From positions 7,455,501-7,519,500 of the forward strand of contig NC_081828.1 in the NCBI RefSeq assembly GCF_030867095.1: DNA of 64,000 bases, read 5' to 3'. The DNA is from Alligator mississippiensis. Its lineage: Eukaryota; Chordata; Crocodylia; Alligatoridae. The notes beneath the pieces are model-generated. The model was given only the letters and a program-made list of their open reading frames with translations, did no database searches and was not told where the DNA came from. The stretch's first letter is position 1, and each line of letters starts with the position of its first letter. The position numbers and the translations under genes are program-made. This document shows, in pieces, positions 1 through 11,159 of this stretch.

Positions 1-3000
1 TTTTGAGTCTCCATCTGCTGCTTTAACCACAAGACCATCCTTCTGTCCCACAACAATGGTAGTTAAGAATTAAAAAGCAACTTCGAAAACAAAAAAGATC
101 AACAACAACTGAGTTTAACTGAAATGTATTTTAACTTTTGGAGATAAATAGACAAGGTTTCCATGCCCCTCCATTCAGAAAACTCTCTAGCTGGATTTTG
201 AGTGGCAACGGATTAAATGTGCTAAGTCTATTACAAAGAGAAACCGGAATCCATAAACACCTTTACTCCATTCCCATTTCAGCAACTGATCAGCTGGTAA
301 AAAAAGCATTTTACCATTACTGTATTAGGCTGCACGATTGTCTTGGTAACTGGTAAGTACTGGACATTGAAATGTTTTATCAACTGAAAATTGGGTTTTC
401 AGTTAAACATTTTGTCAAGCGTCTGCTATCCAGAGAAAATTGACTTTTTCCTCAAAACCAAACAACCAAAAACCTAAAAGTTTATGTCCAAAAAACAAAA
501 CAAAACAGTTTAAAACTGATACCACTGTGCCTTCTGAGAATTGTTGGATGGATCCTTTCCCCGCATTGTTCTCGCTCGGCCAAGAGTCCTATGTCAGACC
601 GCACCTCTAATTTTGCTTTTCAGCTGAAAGTTTTCAAACAAAACATTTGGGATTTGGGATGTTTGGGGGTTATAATCACCTTTAACTATAGTAAATAGTC
701 CATTAAATCAGTTTCATAGGTCAGGAAACAGGTTCAGAACAGTTATGCAACTTGTGATACAGCTATACGCTGTCAGCAGCAGGACCAGGACTGAAAAGTG
801 CACATCCTTACCTTCAGTCCCCTGCCTGGTGCACTTAGACTATATAAACCAAGTCAATTCATACTCCTGGGCTTGATAATTCTCTGCCTTGGAAACTTAT
901 GTCATAAATGTCACCCACACAAAGTGAGTGCAAAGGACTACCAGCTCAGAATGGCATCATCTTTAGGTCACTGGACACTCATTTTGCACAGGTGAAAATG
1001 ACTACATACGGTCATTCAGTGGAGAATCAGAGTTTCTGGGTTGCTGACATCTGTAAAACAGAGATAATGCAGATGGATACTGACAAGAGCTGATGAAATG
1101 TCTGAACAAAATACCGTTAATTATCCTGGCAAAACATTCAGCTTCCCCCCAAGTGAAAATAAAGCCCTTCTAATGGCTCTTAGCTCCAGAACAATTACTG
1201 TATACAATTCTTTAATTCTGAGTGAGATCATTTCTTCAGTGTCATCCTCATCCCCATATCCACAAACCAAGTTGGAGATCAGTTTGTCCTAGGTCTGTTA
1301 CTGGATGGCTCTGGTGCAGAGAAGAAATAATTCCAATATCCAAATGTGGCAACAAGACAGAGAATGCCCTGAAGAAGAAAGACCAACACTGTAACAAAAA
1401 AAATATTCAATTTTTGTCTGCCTTTCTGCCAAATACTTTCAATAACCTGCAAGGACCTGGGTACCCAGTGGGATGGGATTCAGAAGGAGGTTTGCAAGCA
1501 TATTCTAGACCTCATTATTAGATGCAGGCCCAGAATAAGGTTGCAGGTTAGGACCGTGCTAATGTCAAAGCAAGCACTGAGGATTAATAAAATTCCTTTT
1601 TTCAAGAGTGAATTCTTCAAAGTAATTTCTTCCATTGTATCTGCAGGATTGGGCATCTTTTCCTCTACAGAGAACCCTTTTTTCTGGACAGCTGTTTCTA
1701 TCATCAGAATTTAGGTTCCAAATATTTGGGGCCTTCTCGGTAGTGATTTCCAGTGTGTGTTCCTAATTTCTAAGGTACCATGCCCGCCAACCCAGGCAGA
1801 ATGGTTCCTGTGCACTTTTGGCTTAAATGAGCTTTTTCTGTGTCCTTCATATGTCTGTACATCTGTACCTTCATTGACGATAAACTGATGTCACACTCAT
1901 GTCCAGATGAACATGCACCAATTAAGATAAACACAGCTGCATTTATGTCAATGATTTTATATTCAAATATGTCTGATTGCACTGAAATAAACACAGCTGC
2001 ATTTATTTCAGTGATTGTACATTCAGATAAGGATATTAGTCATTAGTTCAATGTGGTCATGTGTTCCTTCATAGCAGCAGTGTCATTGCTATTCTCTCCT
2101 ATTTTTTCTCCTCTTTTTTTCCAGATGGAAAGCCTTGGGCAGAGCCAGAGGGATAGAAACTGGATATTCATCTCAAAGCAAGGAGTAGATGAAGCTCATT
2201 CTGTCATACTCAAAAATGTCTGAATCATCTTTGCTTAAACTAATAAAAAAATCACTGTCATAGACCAAGCATGGATAAATTGAGCCCTAAAGTTGAAAGC
2301 TGGGTGAAAATATAAGCCACTGAAAAAGATAATTTGGCACCACATCTTCACAAATAGAGAGGTGTACCGAAAAACTTCTGGCTAATTTCACTGGGACCCC
2401 TGTACCCATGCAATTCCACATCTAGGATATTGGCCTTACAATGGAAAGGCTTTGGTAGCTTTCAGTGAAGCACGTCCTTCCTGCCATACAATTTCCTTAA
2501 TAGAACGTGGATTAACGTACTTATACTAATTGTTGTCAAACTAGTATCAGTTCCATATATCATGAAGATATATTTCCCACAACTTATGTAAGTAATGCTA
2601 TGTATATTTGCAGATAGCACTTAAGCACTAACACACCCCAAGTGATATTTGTAAAAATGTCTTCCATGTTGTATCCTGTTTAGATATATAAAAGGTTAAA
2701 ATGTAGTTTCATTTACAATGCTGACCTAGCAAGAAAGAAATTAATTTGGCATTACAGCAGTAACATCAATTTCCCATGTAACTTTAGTAATGCATTTACT
2801 GGAAAGAGATTAATATCAATTCCATAAATCATTCACATGCATTTTCCGGAGTTTGAGACATCTGAGTAATGTCATATATGTTAGCTGATATCACTTTGTG
2901 CATACTACATCCATTAATCTATGCCTGGGGTCATACAGTGGTTGTCATTAAAAATATAAAACTTAAAAAAAATCAATCTTCCCATTCTTAATTTTTTGTG

Positions 3001-3762
3001 ACTTCTAACTTGCAATAGGTTCAAATGTATTTTCTACTCTTGGTGGAGTAGAAAATGTGGCAACCTACATTTTCAAAAAAAAGGAAACATTTGTTAAATT
3101 ATCCCCACTGGTAGCAACAACCACTTAATATCTCTATGTGAAGTACAGTATATGTTACTGCCAGCAACTCCAAAAATATCTAGTGTTTAATGAACCAAAT
3201 ATACCTCAATGACACAAAAGTAAACTGAAAACAGACATTGTAGACAGAAACATCCATAAAAACTTCCACTACATCTTTCCTCAAACCAAACACTCATAGA
3301 AATTAAGGTCAAAATAGTAATCTCATTAAGAGGGTTATTCACAGCTAGTCAATCATACAAGATAAAGGTTTTTTATAACACAGGAAACCTGGGTGGGGAA
3401 TTGGTTTCTTCTCCAAAAGACAGCATAGGTCATTAGTAATAGTATCTAAATACAGTTGACAGACAGCAGCATTCATAAGTGTTTTTTTCATTCTTTATGT
3501 GCCTCTATTATCTTTGCTATATTGTGTTAACCCAGACTTAGAAATGATCCTGAAAATAAATTAATGAAGATTTTGTCATTTACTTGAATGCAAACAGAAT
3601 CAGAAACCAGTGTTTTACAACTATGGGAGTATTCTGCACTCAGTTATCCTCAGCTCTGAGGGCTGAAGTACTGTTCTATTCTGCTGTGTTTGTTGGAGTA
3701 TTCTGATAACGTTACAGCTTTATTTTCTTAGTTTAGTTTTCATGATAGATAGATAAGATAGT
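1..3762. other. AGBL4 intron 2, AT-rich unique-looking sequence
   Basis: This stretch lies downstream of the exon 2 donor on the minus strand and is therefore inside AGBL4 intron 2. It is AT-rich and all reading frames are short. I see no splice-flanked open stretch that resembles the next AGBL4 exon, which should begin with the residues following FDACFES in the family. Apart from a 60-bp tandem duplication near 1.9-2.0 kb, I recognise nothing. Confidence 0.6.
1921..2035. repeat. Two-copy 60-bp tandem duplication
   Basis: The segment containing ATAAACACAGCTGCATTTAT occurs at 1928 and again exactly 60 bases later. The flanking bases (TCAATGATT versus TCAGTGATT, then ATTCAAATA versus ATTCAGATA) also match. 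The copies differ at several positions, so the duplication is not recent. No function is suggested. Confidence 0.75.
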
Positions 3763-4543
3763 AGGGCTGTGCGAAGCTTCAGCACCTTGATTCGATTCCG
3801 CAAAGATTCAGCCCAATTTGGTGACCAAATTTCCGAATCTGAATCAAATTAGAGGACCTGTTAATCTCTCTGAATCGAATCAGAACCCTCCAAATCAATT
3901 TGGGGAGATTTGGAAAGATTCAGACATAGACACAGCTTTAAATGTTTTTTCTACATACCTCTAGGTAGCAGGGGCTCATAAGAGCTGCAGTCCTGGGGTG
4001 TATGGACTGTCCCACAGGAGTGCAGGGGGGCTCCCCAGCACGTGTGGCAGCAGACCTGGAAATGGACCAGAAGTACTTCCAGTCCACTTCCAGGTCCAGC
4101 GGGGAGCGTGCTGGGAGCCCCCCCCCGTGCATCCTCCCATCTCAGCGACTGGTGCCCCCTGGGTCTGGGGGGAAGCACCCAGGATCCCCCCGTGGCCAAT
4201 CACTGAGCCAGAGGGGTGCGGGGGGGAGCACTGGCACTCTCCCTGGCAGACCCAGAAGTGGACGTGGCTGAGCATGTGGCGGACCCAGCACTCCTGTGAG
4301 ACACTTGATGAGCCCCAGCATCACAGTGTTCACAAGCCATGCCTGCTACCTCAAGGTATGTAGAAAAAAAACTTTTAAAGCAGAGTCAATATCCGAATCA
4401 CTGATTCTCCAAATCAGCATTGAACCTTCAGGTTCGGATTCAGCCCAGTCGAATCAGGGACAGTGATCTGAATCAACAAATCGAATCACTGTCCCTGATT
4501 CAGGCCAAATCCGAAATGAATCATGCCCACTTCGCACACCCCT
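3763..4543. mobile_element. Non-autonomous hAT-like DNA transposon with long terminal inverted repeats
   Basis: The left end AGGGCTGTGCGAAG and the right end CTTCGCACACCCCT are near-perfect inverted partners. Both arms are rich in GAATC/GATTC motifs for about 200 bases and meet at CTACATACCT / AGGTATGTAG around a GC-rich core (about 3960-4350). No transposase is visible; the short frames in the core are incidental. Both ends are flanked by GATAGATA sequence, so it inserted into a GATA microsatellite and the target duplication cannot be read cleanly. The hAT assignment rests on the TIR start and is an inference. Confidence 0.7.
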
Positions 4544-4548
4544 GATAG

Positions 4549-4579
4549 ATACATACACACATACACACACACACACACG
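4549..4579. repeat. (CA)n microsatellite
   Basis: A short alternating CA tract follows the right end of the hAT-like element and continues the simple-sequence flank (GATA then ACAC). Confidence 0.85.
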
Positions 4580-4745
4580 TGGAAGGACTCAATTTCAGAA
4601 AACATTTTGGTAACTGAAGCCTACAATAATCTGATAATCCTATGTACAAATTCAGTCTCCTAATTTTGCAATAACAAAAACGCAGATCATGCCATCAGTT
4701 TTAAGCAGAAATCCCCATTAAAAACAATGGTAAAGTATAAACCAG

Positions 4746-6100
4746 AATCATAGAAAGTTAAGGTTGGAAGGAACATCAGGAGGTCACATCTAGTCTAACC
4801 CCTGCTCAAAGCAGGACCAGCCCCAACTAAATCATTCCAGCCAGGATTTTGTCAAGCCAGACCTTAAAAACCTTCAAGGATGGAGATTCCACCACCTTTC
4901 TAGAAAACCCATTCCAGTGCTTTACCACCCTCCAAGTGAGAAAGTTTTTCCTAATATCCAACCTAAACTTCCCTCGCAGCAACGTGAGCCCGTTGCTCCT
5001 TGTTCTGTTATCTTTCACCACTGAGAACAGTCTAGTTCCACCCTCTTTGTAACCACTCTTCAGATAGTTGAAGGCTGCTATTAAATCCCCCCTCAGTCTT
5101 CTCTTCTGCTGACTAAATAAGCCCAGTTCCCTCAGTCTCTCTTCATAAGTCATGTGCTCCAGCCCCTGAACCATTTTCACTGCCCTCTGCTGGACTCTCT
5201 CCAATTTGTCCACGTCCTTTCTGTAGTGGGGGGCCCAAAACGGGACACAATACTCCAGGTGTAGCCTCGCCAGCGCAGAATAAAGGGGAAGAATCACTTT
5301 CCTTGATCTGCTGACAACACCATTACTAATGCAGCCCAGGATGCCATTAGCCTTCTTGAGAACAAGGGCACACTGCTGGCTCACATTCATCTTATTATCC
5401 ACTATAAGCCCCAGGTCTCTCTCTGCAGAGCTGCTGCTTAGCCAGTTGATCCTAAGCCTATACCAGTGCATGGGATTCTTCTGTCTTAAGTGCAGAACTT
5501 TGCATTTGTCCTTGCTGAGTTTCATGAGACTTCTTTTGGCCCAATCCTCCAATTTGCCTATATCACTCTGAATCCTAGCCCTACCCTCCAGCATATCTAC
5601 TACTCCCTGCAGCTTGTTGTCGTCCTTGAACTTGCTGACTGTAATGCATCCTATTTTCCAGCTTGTTATTGAAGATATTGTAAAAAACCTGCCCCAGGAC
5701 TGACTCCTGGGACACTGCACTTGATACCAGCTGCTAACTAGACCTCAAGCCATTGATCACTATCCATTAAGCCCAACAATCCAGCCAGCTTTCTATCCAT
5801 GTTACAGTCCCCGTACGTCCTTAACATGCTTGCAAGAATGCTGTGGGAGATTGTATGAAAAGCCTTGCCTAATTCAAGTTATAGCATGTCCACTGCTTTT
5901 CACACATCCACAGGGTCAGTCAGGTTGGTTAGGCATGACTTGCTCTTGGTGAATCCTGACCACTTTCTTCTCCTCCAAGTTCTTAGAAATGGATTCCTTG
6001 AGCATCTGCTCCATGATTTTTCTGGGGACTGAGGTGAGGCTGACTGGTCTATAGTTCCGTGGATCCTCCTTCTTCCCTTTCTTAAAAGATGGGCACTATT
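4746..6100 (-). mobile_element. CR1 LINE, 5'-truncated, reverse-transcriptase C-terminal half
   Basis: On the minus strand 4827-5720 stays open for 297 codons. It shows the usual CR1 ORF2 C-terminal series: DKCKVLHL, ERDLGLIVD, HLEYCVPFWAP, DKLERVQQRA, YEERLRELGLFS, KRRLRGDLIAAFNYL and LDIRKNFLTWRVVKHWN. Upstream, at 5720-6100, come broken frames of the RT palm region. The element ends near 4746 in the CR1 3' UTR (GGTTGGAAGGAACATC read on plus). The 5' part, including the endonuclease, is missing. This is a dead copy within AGBL4 intron 2, and one of the longest intact RT remnants in the window. Confidence 0.93.
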
Positions 6101-7229
6101 ATTATTTGTATTATATTATAGACAACATATAAGACAGAGGTCTCAAAAGATAATAAAGCATTCTCTTAACAACCTTTCTGTTGAAGTGTTACATATCTTG
6201 GCATGATTCCAACAATTGGGTAAATTTATTTTCTTTTGAGATGTAAGAAGAGCTTATTTGTTTTAACATGTAATTTTGAAAGGTCTTTGGGTTCTATTAT
6301 AAGTTCTAGATTTTTGCATTACAAGTTCTGAATATTTCTCTCATCACTATTGAAAATACAAAAGCTATTCCATGACAGTGAAAGAAAAATATATCAACAT
6401 TTTATGGTAAAGCTCAAAGGCCAATTGTTTGTGGATTGCAGCCTCAATGAAGTAAATGGTGTTGTGCTCAATGACTGCAAGTCTAAGCTTCACACAAAGA
6501 TTTTCTGAAGTATGTTAACTTGCTTTTGAATTAGAGAAAAGTATTTAAAAGTTTAACAAAAATTATATAAATGTACTTATAAAAGCCACATGAGATCACT
6601 TAATACAATGTAGATTATAACTTGCTCCAACTGATTAATATCATTTGCATTTCATCAGCATTGCACTTTTATCAGGCTGTTAACACAAAATGTGCAAGTC
6701 AGTAAACTTCCTGTAGAACAAGAAGAGACTTACCAATTTTTGTCAGTTTTTTCCACCATAAGGTGGTGGTAAATCAGTCAACATAATGAAATCAGATCTA
6801 CAGTAATTAAAGGTTGAATCTGAAATTTTACAAAACTTTGTTTAATGATGACCTCTTGAACACAGACCACATTGAACAAATTACCCAATCTTAACATTTT
6901 TGTCATAAAAAATGAGAATTCATCCAAAGGATGGAAAATTTAATGACTCTTGGCACAGTTCCACTTGATGATTGAAAAGAGAGTAGAAGCAGACAGCAGT
7001 TTCATTTTTAATTTCAAGAAACACATTATTTCTTTAACATTTAAAGAGCATCAGAGGAGATTAACAAGCACAAATGCATATTTTGAAAAAGCTCTTGAAA
7101 AGTCTCTGCATTTAACATTATGAAAGCTTTTGCATCAAGGCTGGGATATGTGTACTTGTGTGAGCCAACTTCACTCTCTCAACTTTCAGAAAAGATCCTA
7201 AAAGGAAAAATGCTAAAATAAAACCATAG
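6101..7229. other. AGBL4 intron 2, no recognised feature
   Basis: AT-rich sequence with no long reading frame, no splice-flanked exon candidate and no repeat family that I recognise. Confidence 0.5.
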
Positions 7230-7690
7230 GCAGACAGTGTTCTTTGGGTAAATGTGATATCTTTTATTAGACCAACTAAATAGCTGGAAACATTGTTCTT
7301 TGCAAGCTTTTGTACACAAACACACTTCTTCAGGCATAGCGTGAGTCTGCTGCTGTTTTGTGATCTCCTGGATAGAAGAGAAGCCAATATGAAAAATGCA
7401 GGTCTGTGAAAATGCAAATGGGTGGCAGTGAGGATCACAGGCCATGGGAGACAATAGGTGTGAGACAGGTAGGTGGGGGAGGAAAAAGGAAGAATGTCGA
7501 CCTGGTGATAAATGTAGCTGGTACAATGTGGAGAGGTTACTGGGATTATCAGATAGCAGGCAGGTTATAATGTGTCATAATCCAATGTCTGTATTTAGTC
7601 CATGATTTTTTGTATTCAGTAGATTTATGAAGTGAAGTTCGTAGGCTCGTCTATGAAAGGTGTTTTGTAAATTACCTTTGAGGATTACAC
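7230..7690 (-). repeat. Reptile interspersed repeat (class not determined)
   Basis: Read on minus, the segment contains a GAAGAAGTGTGTTTGT-type block followed by CCAGCTATTTAGTTGGTCTA and then AATAAAAGATATCAC. This arrangement recurs in many amniote repeats. A diverged copy of the end portion lies at 43014-43090 (CTTACTGGACCAACTAAGTT on plus). No TIR or RT sequence is visible, so the class is open; a SINE-like or non-autonomous element is possible. Confidence 0.5.
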
Positions 7691-8129
7691 CCCCAAAATA
7701 AAACCGTACCATTTTAACATTGTTCCTGATTCCTGGAAATCAATTTCTAACTTTGTTCAGACTTAGCTAGAACTATGCTGGGATCAAGTATATGGGGGTC
7801 CTTCTCTGTTGCCTGTTATGGCCCTCTCCTGAGTTTTGAGAACTACTTCCATAATGTTTTAAGCATTTTACATTATATAGTCACTAGCTGAAAAACAGAA
7901 ACACTCCTGCTACCAGGGACTAGACACAGGATACCCCCCTCACCAAAAGTGTCATAACCACTCATCTTAAAGGCATGCTCTCGCTTGCTGGCCCTATGAC
8001 ACTTAAATTTTTGACTACTCATAGTCCAGATTCAACAAAAAGGAGAGAGAACGTCCTCACCTAGCCTATTCAATATCTTGGTGCTAGGGCACCCTCTTGG
8101 ACAAGTACTCCAATTAGAGTACACTTAGG
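7691..8129. other. AGBL4 intron 2, no recognised feature
   Basis: Mixed-composition sequence between two repeats. No reading frame, repeat end or splice-site pair stands out. Confidence 0.45.
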
Positions 8130-9002
8130 AGGTTACAGCTAGGATCCAGCATGTCCTGGATAGACTGGAAAAGTGGTCCACAATCACCAGATTAAATTTA
8201 ACAAGGAAAAATGATGAGTTCTGCACTTGGGACAGAATATACAAACAAACACTGGGGAATGGCTGGCTAAGATGCATTACTGGAGAGTAGGACCTGGGGG
8301 TTACAGTATACCATATGCTGAATATGAGCCAACAATCTGCTCATGTTGCAAAAAAAAAAAAGCCAACAGGTTTGTATTAACAGAAGTGTCACTTGAAAAC
8401 CAAGGAAAGTTATTTTTTTACTCTGGCACTGGAAAAGCCTCATCTGGAGTACTATGTTCAATTTGGGCCCCATACATCAAGAAAATCCATTGCATCCAAT
8501 TCTGGGCTCCAGAATTCAAGAAGGATGTTGAGAAGCTTGAGAGAGTCCAGAGGAGAGCCACGCGCATGAGCGGAGGAAAGAGAATAGGCCTTATGAAGAG
8601 AGACTGAGAGCCATGGGACTCTTCAGCCTGGAAAAATGCAGGCTCAGGGGGGACCTGGTGGCTGCTTATAAGTACATAAGGGGTGTCCATCAGGATCTAG
8701 GGGAATGTCTATTCACCAGAGCGCCCCAAGGAAAAACAAAGACCAATGGTCATAAACTCCTCCAAGACCATTTGATGCTGGACATAAGAAAAAATTTCTT
8801 TACTGTCCAAGCCCCCAAGACCTGGAATAGACTCCCTCCAGAAGTGGTGCAGGTACCTACCCTGCACGCATTCAAGAAACGTTTGGATGCTTATCTTGCT
8901 GGGATCCTTTGACCCTAGCTGACTTCCTGCCCCTGGGGCAGGGGGCTGGACTTGATGATCTTCAAGGTCCCTTCCAGCCCTAACATCTATGAAATCTATG
9001 AA
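8130..9002 (+). mobile_element. CR1 LINE, 3' fragment
   Basis: The 3' third of a CR1 copy in plus orientation. Broken frames encode KKDVEKLERVQRRATRM, then LFSLEKCRLRGDLVAAYKY and LDIRKNFFTVQAPKTWNRLP. The 3' UTR follows, with CTGGACTTGATGATCTTC and the terminal repeat ATCTATGAAATCTATGA at about 8990. A frameshift near 8605 separates the two coding blocks, so it is inactive. The tail type is the main reason for suggesting a crocodilian or other archosaur/turtle genome. Confidence 0.93.
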
Positions 9003-9059
9003 AAATGTAAACAGATAAGAAAGAAAAATGCAGAGACCTGGATTTGATAATGAGTCTTT

Positions 9060-9380
9060 AAATACCAGCAGGGCAGTTATAAAGATGGAGATGGGCTTTT
9101 CACTGTGGCTGTACAGGACAGAACTGGGAACACTGACCTCCATCTTCAGCAGAGGAAATGTAGGTTGAAGATTAGAAGGACCTTTCTGACTAAGAAGGTG
9201 GTCAACTATTGGAACAGACTACTTAGAGAAATTGTGGACTCTCCATTCTTGGAAATTTTTAGGGGCAAGTTAGACAGGCACTTGACTGAGAGAGTTGAAT
9301 CAGGGATGATCCTGCCTTGTACAGGGGGCTAAAATAGATGATGTCATGAAGTCTCCTTCAGCCCTATTTTCCTACAATCA
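9060..9380 (+). mobile_element. CR1 LINE, second 3' fragment (different subfamily)
   Basis: Coding remnants resemble the CR1 C-terminus (LQQRKCRLKIRRTFLTKKVV, YWNRLLREIVDSPFLEIF). A 3' end follows with GGGATGATCCTGCCTTGTAC and CTCCTTCAGCCCTATTTTCC. It directly follows the preceding CR1 and has a different tail, so it is a separate insertion or subfamily and not a continuation. Confidence 0.82.
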
Positions 9381-9730
9381 TAACTGGACTATTGGGGAAA
9401 ATGTGGAGCTGAGCAGGGAACAGGCTCTCCAGCAGGCAGTCCCCAGGGGGAGTAATGTCCCAGCCCTGGCCAAGAGACAACTGTCTCCTGGCTGGGTGCT
9501 CCCTGCCAGCCCCTGAGCTACTACCCAGGAGGGTCCTGAAGTTCCCCCTGGTGGCAGCAGGGGCCCACTGCAGGGCCCCTGATAGAGCAGTTTGCAGGTA
9601 TTAACAGCAAATCTGCTCCCACTTCTCTACACTTGTAGATGCCTGCCTGGGACCATCTACTCATGAGTATTTTACTCGCGAGTAAACTGCCACTGGATCT
9701 AGTGCACTTGTAAACACACCCAGGAACACC
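9381..9730. repeat. GC-rich stretch, possible MITE fragment
   Basis: This is GC-rich and ends with ACTCGCGAGTAAACTGCC and GTAAACACACCC, which resemble the AGTAAA / ACACACCC ends of the Harbinger-like MITEs elsewhere in the window. The left end is not identifiable, so the assignment is weak. Confidence 0.3.
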
Positions 9731-11150
9731 TAAGCAATCTAACTCAAATTTTTGAGCATGTTCAGAAGTCCTAGCATAGATGCCCTGGGAATTCTGCAGT
9801 ATAATGGAGGCACCAAATGAATTTAGTTGCCTAATGGGTTTTTGTGGCTGTAGGCAATGCAACACAATAAATCATTCTTTGGAACCTAGGTACCAAAACT
9901 TCACCTAAGCCTCATGCAGGCTTAGACAACCAATCTCGGCCTGCCCCCAGAAACACAACTCAAATGTTCTCAAGAAAAATATACGTACATCCAAATCCTC
10001 TCTTAAGCTCAGGAAAGACCAGCTGGTGAACAGAAGTGAATCTATCAGTACCTATTCCCTAGGAACTTTGTCCCTGTGCACCCATCTTGTCCCAGGTAGA
10101 GTGAAAGGGAAATACTGGTAAAACATTACAATAAATCAGCTCCAAATTGATCATTTAATGTATTAGTAGAGGGGAAAAGAGAGAAACTATAGTTCACTGA
10201 AATATTCATTTTCATCTAATCTGTAGGCCTTCAAAAGTGACAGTTGTTTTATTTTAGCTGATCATACACAAAGATAACTATACATCTGTTTTTCACTGAA
10301 ATTATTTCCTGGCTTCCAGTGAAATTGGTATCTTTCTAAAATTACCTTATGGAGCATAAACAATCATAAAATGGCACCAGGAAATCTGTATGCCAGCTGA
10401 TCTATAGCCACTGCCGTACAGTGCACACACAATAAATATCTGTTTGCCCTTTTGGAAGAATCCTGGTTTGGATTGTGGGAGGTCAAGCTAAAATTTCTGT
10501 TCCAACACAGTCTTTCTGTGCAACTTTGTTAAAGTTCCTCAGTCTCACTGCCTCAGTTCCCTAGACAAAAATGGAATAATAGCACTTCCCTACTGCACAG
10601 AGAAATTGAAAAATAAATACAGTACAGATGGTCTGTTTTAGGTACCAATTTTGCCTGCATCACCATAGTATTGAAATACCTTACAAAGAAAGAGCTCTAC
10701 CAGTATTCTCCATTTTAAGTAAATGGAGTTTCTCACAGCAAAAGAATCTGTCAGAACAAACTTATTCAATAATGGCAAGCCAACTTTGTTTTTGATCTAC
10801 GTGAATAATATGGCTGTGTAGCTCAATGAACTGTAATACCAATTCTTACAAAGTTAACATCCTTTTCTGTTCTGGAAAGTTCTCTTCCCTTCTCTCCCTT
10901 GTCTTGCAAAATCATATTATATTTATTATTTAATAAAATATTTAATACATCCTTAAAAAGGCACAGAATTTGCAAAGGACCTGTAGTATTTTAGAGGTAA
11001 TGGGGAATCTCAGGTTTCACACACATGCTTTTATTTAACAGTAAACCAATGATATATGAAATATGATTCAGTCTGACTCAGAATCCCTAAACTCCATCTT
11101 TCTCCATGTCTCTACTTAGCCATTTCCTGTTAGATACATGGTAGGCAAGT
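9731..11150. other. AGBL4 intron 2, mostly unrecognised, with a MIR-like relic
   Basis: Unremarkable AT-rich intronic sequence apart from the MIR-like segment annotated separately near 10.5-10.6 kb. Confidence 0.45.
10500..10625 (+). repeat. MIR-like SINE 3' remnant
   Basis: The series CCTCAGTCTCACTGCCTCAG, then TTCCCTAGACAAAAATGGAA and TAATAGCACTTCCCTACT, follows the order of the MIR 3' half (cautious splicing of a CTCAGTTTCC block, AAAATGGGGATAATA and a CTAC block). It is strongly diverged, as expected for an ancient amniote SINE. Confidence 0.5.
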
Positions 11151-11159
11151 GACTCTCAG

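Noticed and set aside
4827..5720. 297-codon minus-strand frame as a host gene
   Set aside because: It is the C-terminal part of a CR1 reverse transcriptase, part of a truncated retroelement.
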